From the NCBI GenBank assembly GCA_963693305.1, contig OY855916.1, forward strand, positions 11,104,001-11,168,000: a stretch of 64,000 nt of DNA. The letters are read 5' to 3'. The translations under genes were made by a program, and so were the position numbers. Of the stretch, positions 35,123 through 45,867 are shown in pieces. The notes beneath the pieces were generated by a model. It worked only from the letters and a program-made list of their open reading frames with translations, was not told where the DNA came from and searched no databases. The stretch is from Meandrina meandrites (lineage: Eukaryota; Cnidaria; Anthozoa; Scleractinia; Meandrinidae). Position 1 is the stretch's first letter, and every line of letters starts with the position of its first letter.

Positions 35123-35519
35123 CACACTCTTTTTTATATAAGAATATTGTTTTTCCTGCCCAGGTTGAATATTCTTATTTTTCGGCCGATTTTAGGCTGA
35201 AAATATTCTTGTGAATATTCTTAGATTATAGCTTATGACATCTCCGTTTTAGAACGTATTGGGGTATCAATTACAAGTTTTTGGTGTCTAAATCTGTATA
35301 TCATCTGAAAACCATACAGATGTATTACATGTACAGTTCATCGAATTGTCATTAGCATCCAACATTTGGCTAGTGGAGGTTTTTATCGTTTTATTGCTGT
35401 TTAGAGAAAGGAAGAATTTTATACGGTTTAGTTCGGGTTTATTCTTAAAATATTCTTAAAATTTCCCAAATCTGAGCCTCGATATTCTTATAAAATGTAT
35501 TCTTATAAAAAAAGAGTGT
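35123..35519. mobile_element. MITE with ACACTCTTTTTTATA termini
   Basis: Left ACACTCTTTTTTATATAAGA and right TCTTATAAAAAAAGAGTGT are inverted, ~400 bp apart. Internal ATATTCTTA words recur in both orientations. No coding sequence and no clear target duplication. Confidence 0.65.
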
Positions 35520-35978
35520 ATTGTGGTCACTTCATGATATATGCTTAATTACATGACGAGCATTGCGATCGGTGCATGATGACTATATACGCTGTATAAG
35601 AACTATAAGCATCCAACATTAAAAACTGATAAAAATATAAACACAGGTAAAAGAGCAGCTTTAGGGTCTTTTGAGAAAGGCAATTTTATCAGCGATTGCA
35701 ATTTGAAACGTCCATTTCTTGACACCTCTGCATAGCTATAAAGGAACTATTGAAAGGGCAATGAGACTGTTTACGTGATTGGTGCCCATACGGCTAAAAG
35801 AACAGGAATGCTTTGTGGTAGTGCAAATAAATGCATATTAATCGTAATTTCGACTCATTTGCCATATATAATAAACGCTTTGTCCTTTTCCCGTATCAGG
35901 ACTATGACGTTTGGGACCGGGTTTCTCCAATATGCGGCAGGGTGGATGTTTGACGTAAATCACGATCTGACCCTAATA
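35520..35978. other. No recognisable gene
   Basis: Short A+T-rich stretch between two MITEs; nothing identifiable. Confidence 0.35.
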
Positions 35979-36160
35979 GGCCGTTTCCGACATGCCTTTT
36001 TCCTCTGTTTCAAAACGAGTCCTGGCGCACAACCCTTCATATGGAAATACGTTTGATGTGCAAGACAATTAATGCACACGTTGCAACTCATTTCCATAGG
36101 AAAGGTTGTGCACCAGGACGTATTTTGGAAGAGAGGTAAAAGGCAACTCGGAAATAGTTT
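35979..36160. mobile_element. Palindromic MITE (GGCCRTTTCCGA family), copy 1
   Basis: GGCCGTTTCCGACATGCC at the left pairs with GGCAACTCGGAAAT at the right. Inner words CAAAACGAGTCCTGG and CCAGGACGTATTTTG are also mirrored. The same family is at 63160-63322 in better condition. Confidence 0.7.
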
Positions 36161-36637
36161 ATTCTGTACACGGCATTATTGATAATCTGAGAATCCTAGA
36201 AAATAATAGTAGCTTGTTGTTGACTATTGAATTCCATCTTCGGAAGTGCACAGACAAAGTAATCAGATCCTTTCATCGGCTTTGCCTAAAGCATCACCAA
36301 GGCGATTTTTAGTTTGTTTCTGTTAGGCTCTTAAGGAAGATGTGAGATGGTCTCTATATACACATGCATCAAATCCTTAGAACGCAACTAAATGGAGCGC
36401 AGAAGTGCCCCGGGGCATTCTTAGGAAAGTTGAGATGAGCTAAGTGTTTGGTGATTGCTGTTTGGTGATTAAATTGGGGCATACATTCCCTTTTTATTAA
36501 GAACGCGTAATGCTGGGGCTGAGGCTGAGGCTGAGCGTTCTTGTATTTTGTACGATTTGAGGTGTTCTAAAGTTACATGTTGTGAGTCTAAGCTGGGCTA
36601 CAAACTGAGAGGTTCTACATGGTGTTTCATGTAATAT
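36161..36637. other. No recognisable gene
   Basis: Unremarkable flank with a short GAGGCT triplication (near 36515-36532). Confidence 0.35.
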
Positions 36638-36864
36638 ATCAAACACTCGAAACAGTGTTTCATGCATCCTCGGAAATCCATGGCTTCAAAGGGGTCTCTC
36701 CCTTCCCTTCCCGTCGCCGTTGAAGCCCTGGGTTTCCGAGGATGTGTTTCATGGGGATATCCAAACACCGAGAAGAGAGTTGAAAATACGACACGTAGCG
36801 GAGTATTTTTGACGAAATTCGAGGTGTTTGGATAGCCAATGAAACACTGTCTCGAGTGTTTGAT
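36638..36864. mobile_element. Palindromic MITE (ATCAAACACTCGA), host of a nested insertion
   Basis: ATCAAACACTCGAAACAGTG at the left mirrors CACTGTCTCGAGTGTTTGAT at the right. The palindrome is interrupted by a second element at 36665-36744. Confidence 0.75.
36665..36744. mobile_element. 80-bp nested MITE with 9-bp target duplication
   Basis: CATCCTCGGAAA and TTTCCGAGGATG are the inverted ends. TGTTTCATG occurs immediately before (36656-36664) and after (36745-36753), a 9-bp target-site duplication, so the insertion into the older MITE is explicit. Confidence 0.85.
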
Positions 36865-37169
36865 AAATATTCTCAATCGAAACTAAAACTTAAGGAGTAA
36901 ACGGAAAAATAAAATCGTAAAAATCTATGCTAATTAGGATCACATTTCCAAACCACCGTCACCGTTCTGATTTCAGTTTTGCATTTATTTATACTGCTCA
37001 TTAAAACAAGCAATTTAAAACTGGGCAAAAATAGATGTGATCCGGCTCTTAACCTGGGATATGTTCTCAGCCTCAACGTTATTATAGAAAAAGTGCTTAT
37101 AAAAAAGAGCTGTGGAAAAGAATAACATAACTCTATTAGAATTCTTACAATTTTGTGTGAAGGGAGTAC

Positions 37170-37510
37170 TTCGACTTTTTATCTACAAAGGAAGCTGTTT
37201 GTTTTTATTTCCGAGGTAGAACCAGAAGTGTTTTCATATCTAAGAATGTCTTCAATTAATTCTTTCAAACTTTTAGAATAAAATTAAGTGTTTTTTTATT
37301 GCATGGATACAGAAATCTGATTACAATAGAAACTCAATGGTATATGAAGTGACAGCTGCGGCCAGATTAAATAATACATGGTTACTGTATGTATTTATGG
37401 TCATGCTAATAAAGCTACTTGTTGCTCTTGGCCCATATTGTTTATTTTAAGTAAGTTTCAAAATATTAGTAGCTATCCTGATCTTCCACTAGAAAATGAA
37501 AGGTAAATTT
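37170..37510. repeat. Diverged copy of the tandem-unit terminal block
   Basis: ATCTACAAAGGAAGCTGTTTGT and GAATGTCTTCAATTAATTCTTTC resemble the blocks at about 29820-30180 and 33120-33500. It therefore extends the duplication array beyond the intact units in a decayed form. Confidence 0.45.
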
Positions 37511-37588
37511 TGCATGCTTACGTTATTATTAAGGGTATCAGGGATCACACTTACTAGTCAACGATTATAACTATAATTACTATCTTAA

Positions 37589-37973
37589 AGGGACACTGTC
37601 ACGGACATTTTTTGGCTTTTTTAGTAAAACAGCACCAAAAATGCGACAAAGTACTTTCAACCATGCAGGAAATGCTCCTAGAACGTAAAGGGAAGGATAT
37701 TTAGCAAATTGTTTGAAGAAGAGGGTGACTGTAAATAGTTTTTATCAATTTTTCCAAACCACAAGGACAGAACTTGAAAAAGTCAGACTGACTTTTTCAA
37801 GTTGAGATCAAAAGCTCCCGCTGGTATCACAGTGATATCACTCTATATTTAGCTTCAGTACACTGGTATAGTAATTTAAGAAAACTGGACCAGTGTTAAT
37901 ACTAGGTTTCCAATGGTTTAAACATGTTTTTGGGCTGTTGAATTTTTGAAGTTATGCTCATGATAGTGTCCCT
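37589..37973. mobile_element. TTAA-flanked MITE (AGGGACACT ends)
   Basis: TTAA-AGGGACACTGTCA at the left, AGTGTCCCT-TTAA at the right, 385 bp, with an inner GAAAAAGTC/GACTTTTTC inverted motif. Non-coding. Confidence 0.75.
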
Positions 37974-38009
37974 TTAAAAAACGTTTAAAACAGATCTAAA
38001 ATGTTGAAA

Positions 38010-39240
38010 AAACAACTGAATTTTCGACTGCCTTCTGCGGTCTTCTTCAGAAAAATGACTCTACAAGAGTGATAGAATGCAAATATGCAAGGTAAGAAGT
38101 TATGAGACGCAATCCGACGTCAACAACAGAGCTTGAGCTACAGAGAAAACTCTCGGATCTCTGTTTCGAACCTCAGTGAAGCAAACTACTGGAAGCTACG
38201 CCCATCCGACTCCACACCAGCGTCGTTTTTACGGTTTGCCTGAGATTTCCAAAGTGGAACTAAAACAAATGGACGATCATTTCACTCTCCCGGAAAACAC
38301 AGACATGTGGTGTGGATACCATTGAGATCCATAAACAGCTGCATTGGCGCTGACCGACCTGTAAGCTATCAAAGTAGCTAGCCTCTGTACTGAAACACCT
38401 AGTGAGTGAAACCGAACATTCTGTTAAGAATGCTAAACAGTTTGCAGAGTTTATAAGTGTCAGGATGTGGCCGAAGACGAACTGGTTGTATCGTTTGTCG
38501 TGGTTTCACTCTTCATACCAATCGACATGGCAATAGACACTGTTCAGTGAAAAATCCAAGGATCTGTTGACTGGAAAAATCACACGCAGTTGACCAACAA
38601 CGACCAACTGCTGGACTTACTCTTCTTTCTTCTGCACAACAGCTATTTTATATTCCAGGGAACCCAAGGTATCGGGATGTTCCATGGGATCTCCAGTCAG
38701 TGCGGTCATCGCAGAGCTGTAATGCAAGAAGTTAAAGAGGAAGCATTAGAAACTTCGCAAGTTAAACTGAAGTTAATAAGTTTGCGACGGTGTTGAGGTT
38801 TTTCACAATCACTTAAACTCGATAAATGCCAACATTCAGTTCACAGTAGAGATGCCTACAACGACGATGGGCAGGATCAGCATAGCCTTCCTGGACACCA
38901 ACAACGCCGTAAATAAGGATAGAAAGATCGAGGTAAGTGTACATCGAAAGGTCACGCATATACTAGCAAATATTTAGATTTCCATTCGCGCAGCGCAAAG
39001 CAAAAGGGCTGCTGTTAGGACTCTAATGGACCGTGTTAAATGCATTCCATCAACATTTGCGCAGACATAACAGAATAAAGACACAGCCAAAAACTCGAGA
39101 GAGTCCAAAATCTAGTCTTATGCGTCGATTCCGTATGTAAAAGGGGTTTCGGAACGAATTCGACGTATTCTGAACCGCGAAAACATCAAGACGGCTTTTA
39201 AACCATTTAAAACATTAGGTAATGGAAGGGAAGTCCCTCA
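38010..39240 (+). pseudogene. Decayed Penelope-like element reverse transcriptase
   Basis: Pieces in several frames match a Penelope-type RT: FYGLPEISK near 38230, then AKQFAEFISV, then SF-V-VVSLF with IPIDMAIDTV (about 38491-38541), and finally IPYVKGVSERIRRILN with ENIKTAFKPFKTLGN near 39130-39230. In the motif A block the usual catalytic Asp of SFDVVSLF is Val (GTC at 38497-38499). Stops and frameshifts break it throughout. No GIY-YIG domain follows. It is a dead copy and appears to be a different lineage or a different part of the family from the 44.8-45.9 kb element. Confidence 0.75.
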
Positions 39241-39244
39241 CATC

Positions 39245-39745
39245 AACAACTTTTTTACGGGTTCAGCTTTCTTGATGTTGAGTGTCCCAGCCTACGCGAG
39301 TCAGCATTTCTAATTTAACTGCGTAGTTGCTAAAATTAATTAATGAAATTTTTTTGAATTTTTAGAATTCAAAGCAAAGGACTGTTCATGTACAAAGGAA
39401 GTAATATTTTATTTCTCAGAAGCTGAAACTTAAGGAAGTTCAATGAGTTCCTAATATATGTTGAAATATGATCGATGGTTCTCTTCATTTCATAGATTCA
39501 TGGGGGTTTGATTGAAATCGAACTGAATTAAAATACAATAACATTAGCAGTTAAATAGTCTTAAATTTCCTTTTGGCTGAAGTACGTTTGCAGTTTACCT
39601 GCTTTCCCTAGAGAAAAAGGAGAAAGAAAAGCTTATCAATAGATATTTTCCTCTCTTTCATTAATCTAGCAAACGACGGGAAGTTGTAATTTGAGTTAAT
39701 ACTTCAAATACAAGTGGGTCAGGAGGAAGTCTTAAGCCCAGCTCC
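39245..39745. repeat. Segmental duplicate, copy 1 (partner 48765-49300)
   Basis: GACTGTTCATGTACAAAGGAAG, TTATTTCTCAGAAGCTGAAACT and AAAGCTTATCAATA are shared in order with the 48.8-49.3 kb copy. Non-coding. It may be an older relative of the 37.2-kb block. Confidence 0.75.
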
Positions 39746-39799
39746 TTGACTTATGACGTACTACTTCCATTTTCGTTTCACTTTGCCACTCGAACTAAA

Positions 39800-40215
39800 T
39801 TCCACGTAGCCGGCTACGCGGTATGCAGAAACTAATTAATTCAAGTTCAAGTGTGTAATTCATTTGAGAAATAACTTAAAAATGGCGTGGACAGTGTTAT
39901 ATGCTGGCTACGCGGTACGCGGTGAGAAAAAGATCGATAAAATTCTCGTTTTAAAAAAGTGACACAAAAAGCAATAATTAAGTATAAGACGAAAACCACG
40001 CGCTTTTGAAAACATTTATCAACATTTATACCTCGTTCTACAAGCACAAAGCCGAAAATCACGGCATCCATGAGCCGAAGCAATCGCGCCGCACATGAAT
40101 ATCCCTCGTTCTTTAAGCCATGAGCCAGCGATTAAGATAACTTTCAGTCTTGCGTACCGCGTACCGCGTAGCCAGAAACCTCGCCATCTTTAATTTAATT
40201 CTTTCTGCGTACCGC
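39800..40215. repeat. Cluster of inverted TACGCGGTA motifs
   Basis: GGCTACGCGGTA near 39810 and GGCTACGCGGTACGCGG near 39905 face GCGTACCGCGTACCGCGTAGCC near 40155 and GCGTACCGCGTATCC near 40206. The CG-rich words stand out in A+T-rich DNA and could be TIR or subterminal repeats of an element. No coding sequence. Confidence 0.5.
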
Positions 40216-40403
40216 GTATCCAGCTACTTAAGCAACCTCGCCGTCCTGAATAAATTCTTTTGGACTCGATGTGGCGGGGTATTCAGGGGTAAACATTTCA
40301 ACCAGATATTTTAGCTCACTGCCCCCGCGGGATGTAATATTCATTCTACAACTTGACATCATTTCGCATTTTTCCGCATTATTGAAACGGCGACATAAGT
40401 CAA

Positions 40404-40406
40404 ATA

Positions 40407-40504
<98 letters not shown>
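40404..40504. repeat. (ATA)n microsatellite, ~100 bp
   Basis: A pure trinucleotide array of about 33 units. Length is expected to be polymorphic. Confidence 0.95.
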
Positions 40505-40505
<1 letters not shown>

Positions 40506-42204
40506 CATTATTACTTCACACGCAAGAACAGGGTGACTGTTCTCCAGGCACTAACCTTGAAACTTGCAGGCCATATAAAATGATGATTAAACTCGAGATG
40601 GACAAATTTAAAAAAAATGCAAGTGACTCGTGGAATATTCCATAGTATACAACTCGAAAGCGTTGCACAACTAGTATGTAATATATAGATTTATAAGGCA
40701 GGCCTAAAAGCGGAGCTCCCATTTATTAACTTTTGCTATAGTTTACAGTGTTTTAGGGTGGCCAATGTAGGTACAAGCTAAATTTTAATCTTAGGGTACA
40801 AGAAATTTACTTATAGGAAAATGAAATATCTCAAGGCACAACTATAACTCTCATGGGTTTGTTGACGAACAAGACGTCAATATTTAACCCGTCCGACATT
40901 TCTGGCTTTGAATGGGTTCTTCGTACGCACATCAAATTTTAGTTCAATTGTTTTTTTAATAACTTTTACTGTACACTAATACATCTTTAGGAGTAATTCA
41001 GTGCAAAACGACGTTGACGAAGGTGGATAAATCTGTTTTGATTTACTTCAAAAGTGTCAAGGCAAAACAGTCAACTCGAGGCAAAAAAATACGGCAAAAC
41101 AAAGTAAACCTACGGCCACAACAAAGATAATCATGGCAACAAAACAAACTCAGAAAATTCATTGGGAGCCGGCTATGTAAGCCATTTTAAAGCAGTTTTT
41201 TTACCGTCTTGATTTGGTTGCATGATTAACTATTCTGTTTTATCGTACATGCTGCCAAATACCTAAGAGAATTTTATGTAGAAACCTGAATGAATTACCT
41301 TCATTTCTGGTAAGCAAATGCGCGGCAGAAAAAGTCTGAACTCGCAACGAAACCGGCGTTCAGGTAGGCAATTATCTCGGATCTTTCCGTTAAGAGGTTA
41401 TCCCAAATCACTTAGCATAAGTTCCATGTTGTTGATAAGCAAATAAAGGAAGAAATATTCACGAAGATTTATGTTTCCCAGCAAGCTTTCTTCACGACTT
41501 TCATGCAACTTAAAAAGTGAACAAAGTGCAACGCAGTTTGCCGCCATTTCATACAATTGCCTCGTTTAAGTTGAAATATGCAGATCACCTTTTTTAGCAT
41601 GAAGAAAAACCTCTCAAGTAATGCAGTGTTCTATAACAAGTTTATACAAGCAAGAAACTTTAGTAACTCTCAACGAACCGAAAATGTTTTTGCCTGACAT
41701 TTTGCATAAGAAGGACTCCAAATCAAGGACAAGGGCAAGAACGTCCCCAGGCTTAATCCTTGCGTACGTACGTACGTGCGTGCGTACGTACGTACGGACG
41801 GACATGACGTCATAACCAAATTTTCTCGGCTCGATGGGTTTACCAATTTCTTTAAGTATGGATTCTCCGCCAGTGCGCGTCTTCGGCCCGCGCGGGAGCT
41901 CCGCTATAATACAATCAAAGAAAAAAGTTAAAAATTTACAATTTTAAATATCAAGCCTTTGCAACTTTTGTATTGAATATCGTTTCGTCTGGAGCTGAAC
42001 AGAACACTTTACAAAAAACATTTTTTGAACATTTTGATAAGTCAACTTTCTTCCGAGTGGCCCGCATCGAGTAGCTGCACTGCAATAAATACATTAAAAA
42101 AAGGTAATTTATTTCGATAAATTCAATGAGTTTCAAACAACAGCTCAAACGTGGTGGCCTTGTTGTTCGAAAATTAAATAATACATCGGGAAAAAAGCGA
42201 ACAC
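40505..42204. other. No recognisable gene; CGTA microsatellite inside
   Basis: No family resemblance in the short frames. A (CGTA)n-like array with CGTG and CGGA variants lies at 41761-41803 and ends in GACGTCAT. Confidence 0.4.
41761..41803. repeat. (CGTA)n microsatellite
   Basis: TGCGTACGTACGTACGTGCG and the following TGCGTACGTACGTACGGACG form an imperfect self-complementary tetranucleotide array. It accounts for the Tyr/Val/Arg-rich frames seen on both strands. Confidence 0.9.
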
Positions 42205-44540
42205 TTTTTTTGACATCTTTTTATTGAAATTTCACACACTACTTACAAAAATAATACAGGTACACTAATTACAATTCATTACAGTTTCTAACTCTTAATT
42301 ACAATACTAATACAAATGCCACACTACTTACAAAAAGCAGCTACACTATTAAAAGATAGATAATAAACTGCATTAAAAAAGAAAAACTTTTTATCTAAGG
42401 TCAAAAATTCAAAAACAGAAAGTGCAAACTTAGGCATACTTAATTATTATTAACATATATTTGTGACTCAAAACAGAACAGCATAGAAGAAGTAGATAAA
42501 CAAAAAAAGTTAAAATATTTAAAATAAGTCATCACGAAAGCCAAGAGAGAAGGTGATCCACTTTTTGTAATGATTAATTAGAATTCCGTTCTTTTTTGCT
42601 ATGTATAATTCCAATTTATAGATTGCTTTTATAACCGAAAGAATGTTGATGACTTAAAAAAATACAATACATGCTCCAGGGATTCCTCTGCTTCGTTACC
42701 GAAAACACATAAGGGGGATTCCGCCATTATAATCTGGTAAAGTTTCTTATTTGTGAAAACAATAAGGTTTAATAATTAATATTGAAATTCTCTGAGTTTT
42801 GTATCCAAAGTAGTTTCAAAAGCTAAAGAATATAACCTTTTCCAGCCTATGGAAAGATCAAGATATTTACTCAAAATTTTAGCTTTAGCGGTGGCTGCAG
42901 TTTGCTTAACAGAACGAAATTCCTTATAAATCAATTTGGACGTGATATTAGCAAGGTCAATCGTTTTACCAGCAATTGTTAATACAAGACAAGTTTGATC
43001 CAACGGAGAGGGAGCACAGTAAGGGTTTGTTTTAATGATAGAACGCCATTCATTTAGGATAGCATAAATAATCCCCATTAGGGCAAAGAGGTAACCAGGA
43101 GATAAAGAGGAACTGAGAATTTTCAATTGCCACTTTTAAGAAAAAAACCTTCCTTTGAAACAGGACCGCCAACCTTAAGAATTCCTTGCTGATAGAAAAT
43201 GGGTTGAAAAATAGATTTTCCCTCACTCAAAATATACTTATTGTTCCAGATAATTTGGTTCATTATCCCTTTATAGGTTGTCGAATCACAATTAGTCCTA
43301 GAAGACCAGGATTGCAAGCACTCCTTATAAAAGACAGGAAGTGAAATGAATAATTTCCGACAATCAAAAGTACAATGTAATAAAAATTTCCCGCCAACTT
43401 TCTTGAGATAAAAATGCAGAACATACTTCCAGGGACTTTCATAATTCTCAATGTATTTCTTCAGACAAATGATTCGTTGAGAATAGATCATAGATTCAAG
43501 ATCCAGCATTTTCAAACCTCCATTCTCTGTGTCATTAATTAAGGCTAAGCGTTTGATTTTATCTTTGCCCTTCCAGGTAAAGGAATCAAGTTCTTTATTA
43601 ATTTATTTAATAAATTCACTTGACAATGGAATTAGACCAGCCTTGGACATAATTTTGGGTATCGCGAAAGACGTAACAATTTGAATTCTGCCTATGAGCG
43701 TCAGACCTCTCCACTTCCACATATTTAATACTTTTTTAATTGATTTAAGGGCAGAGTCAAAGTTGGATTTATTCCTCGATACGTTATTGTAGTCAAAGTA
43801 CACACCAAGAATTTTGTTAGAATTTTTAAATTCATGAGGGTACATTTCACACTCTAATTTTCTTATACCAATACTGAAAAATTCAGTCTTCTCCTCATTA
43901 ACTCTGAGACCTGAACATTTCGAGAAAGCACTAAGACAATCTTGTAAGCAATCATAGGAGGATCTGTTTCGGAGAAAGCAAGTAGTCAGTTCATCCGCAA
44001 AAAGGGACAATTTAACCTCCAATACCCAGAATCTTGTCATTTTGTCGAATACTGCATGCAAGAATTTCCAATCCTAATATGAAGAGAAGAGGTGATAATG
44101 GGTGTCCCTGCCGCACACCACGACCAACTGTGAAATACTCTGATGAAAAGCCATTATTACTGATGCAACTTGAGATATTTGAATAAAAAGTACGGATCCA
44201 TTGGATAAAAGATGGCCCAAAATTAAATGCGTGCAGAACTTTAAAAGATAAGTATGATCAAGAGAGTCAAAGGCTTTCTCGAAATCAATAGCAACAAGAA
44301 TGCCCGACTTTTTCTTACATTTGATGTATTTCAAAATATCTTCAATGGTTCTTACGCATCAAAAATCGACTGTCCTTTCACGTACGCATTTTTAGCTCAG
44401 GTAAGATTGGTTCCAGTCGTCTGGCTAACGTTTTGGAAGCGATTTTAGTGTCAACATTGATAAGTGAAATTGGACGCCAGTTTTTTTATCAACCTGTTAT
44501 CCTTAATTGCCTTTCTTTTCCAACAAAGTAATTACGGCTT
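42205..44540 (-). mobile_element. 5'-truncated Tx1-like (L1-group) LINE, degenerate
   Basis: Minus-strand pieces in order: RPISLINVDTKIASKTLARRL (about 44400-44480, frameshifted), ILVAIDFEKAFDSLDHTYL (RT motif A), LSLFADELTTCF (RT active-site block), LTLIGRIQIVTSFAIPKIMS, SPWKYVLHFYLKKVG and a CVFGNEAEESLEHVLYF tail, typical of Tx1-like LINE ORF2. The active-site FADD has become FADE (codon at 43990-43992). At least three frameshifts or stops separate the pieces. Endonuclease and ORF1 are missing, so 5' truncation occurred near 44540. The minus-strand 3' end is marked by T-rich sequence near 42206-42226. Non-functional. Confidence 0.88.
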
Positions 44541-44805
44541 GTTTTTGAGAATTGCAAAGCTCACCATGTTCATTTATAACAATCGATCAGGTGTTTGCCC
44601 AAAAGCGGCCAAAACACTAAATAAAATTTTACCGTCAAAAGTGAACACGCCGAACAGAGCAGTTTCAGACACTTCCATCATCAATGGTCTGGAGAATACT
44701 ATCATGATGAACGTTCAACTTGTCACTGACAGCCCAGGAATAGAAAAGCTTAGTGATTAATTTGTGGGTTGACTGAGAGCAGAATGACGAATTAATAGTG
44801 ATAAT
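44541..44805. other. Flank between LINE and Penelope-like element
   Basis: An open plus-strand frame ends at 44760 (tail INGLENTIMMNVQLVTDSP). It begins inside LINE sequence and I recognise nothing in it. The last ~25 bp are the duplicated segment also seen near 50965. Confidence 0.35.
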
Positions 44806-44817
44806 GTGTCAGAGAGT
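44806..44817. repeat. Target-site duplication (left) of Penelope-like element
   Basis: GTGTCAGAGAGT, repeated exactly at 45856-45867. Confidence 0.8.
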
Positions 44818-45855
44818 ACATAAAGGACGAAGGATAATCCGAATACGTTCATTGTGCCACAATAATTTTGACAACAAATGATGATCTTGGAAAATAAACT
44901 GTTATATTTCGGTATAAGCTATACCATCATCAGACTAAGGAAATTTACATACAAGCTAGATCTTAAATACTGTGGGTTTACTCAGGAGAATATCATATCA
45001 TCATATCCTGGAACAATTTCCCCTCACGCATTGCAAACGCGCTAATTCGACGGTTCTCGTACGATGCCCTGAATAAGATCCATACAGCAGGGAACAAAGA
45101 CAAGGAAGACTCCATAACCATCTGGCTTTCTGTTCCGTACATCGGAGATAAAACATCGCAACTCTTAAGATCCTTCAAGAGAAAGCTTCGCAGATGCCTT
45201 GCAAACCCTAACATCGAGATAAAAGTACGCGAGAAAACAACGAAATTATGTTTCTACACCAACAACAAAGATCAAGTTCCACCCTTGAGTAAATCACACG
45301 TTGTTTACAAATTCAATTGCCCTGGTTGCCAATCAGCGTACATCGGCAAAACAGACAGAACTCTTTTCGTCCGAACACATGAACACGCTATCTCTGACAA
45401 AGAGAGCGCAATTTACAAACACCTGCGAACGTGTGATCATTTAATTTTCATCCGTAATTTGTGTAATTTACCAGATACTTTAAATACTGACATTGTTACA
45501 CCTCCTGTTAGTTATGACAAAGAATATTTTACCCAAGTTGTCCGTGATAATACAACAGTACTAGACTGTGACAATAATTGGAATCTTTTCCTATACAAAG
45601 AGGCATATTTCATCAAACGCCTAGCAATGGACTGAAATCCAGCAGAGAACTCTATCTATTCTCCTGAGTAAACCCACAGTATTTAAGATCTAGCTTGTAT
45701 GTAAATTTCCTTAGTCTGATGATGATATAGCTTATACCGAAATATAACAGTTTATTTTCCAAGATCATCATTTGTTGTCAAAATTATTGTGGCACAATGA
45801 ACTTATTCGGATTATCCTTCGTCCTTTATGTACTGAAATTATCATCAGGTACTGG
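44818..45855 (+). mobile_element. Penelope-like element fragment with inverted terminal repeats
   Basis: A 1038-bp insertion bounded by a 12-bp direct repeat. The left ~175 bp (44818-44992) and the right ~175 bp (45657-45831) are inverted copies differing at only two positions I can find (C/A near 44846, C/T near 44925). This suggests a young or gene-converted element. The RT is absent and the GIY-YIG endonuclease part remains. The right repeat is followed by a 24-bp tail (to 45855) absent at the left. Head-to-head pseudo-LTR arrangements are known in Penelope-like elements. Confidence 0.85.
44967..45635 (+). CDS. Penelope-like GIY-YIG endonuclease domain (partial ORF)
   Basis: An open frame of 222 codons without a start codon of its own. 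Residues ~15-95 (SWNNFPSRIANALIRRFS, then IWLSVPYIGDKTSQLLRSFK) match the C-terminal connector region that follows the RT in Penelope-like proteins. A GIY-YIG nuclease follows: VVYKFNCPGC, SAYIGKTDRTLFVRTHEHA and KHLRTCDH, with a CPGC pair typical of the family. The protein ends before the right inverted repeat. The nuclease core looks intact, but without the RT and a start codon it would need another protein's help or is untranslated. Confidence 0.8.
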   Translation: MLWVYSGEYHIIISWNNFPSRIANALIRRFSYDALNKIHTAGNKDKEDSITIWLSVPYIGDKTSQLLRSFKRKLRRCLANPNIEIKVREKTTKLCFYTNNKDQVPPLSKSHVVYKFNCPGCQSAYIGKTDRTLFVRTHEHAISDKESAIYKHLRTCDHLIFIRNLCNLPDTLNTDIVTPPVSYDKEYFTQVVRDNTTVLDCDNNWNLFLYKEAYFIKRLAMD

Positions 45856-45867
45856 GTGTCAGAGAGT

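Noticed and set aside
41614..41815. Frames with VRTYVRT repeats on both strands
   Set aside because: Translation of the CGTA microsatellite.
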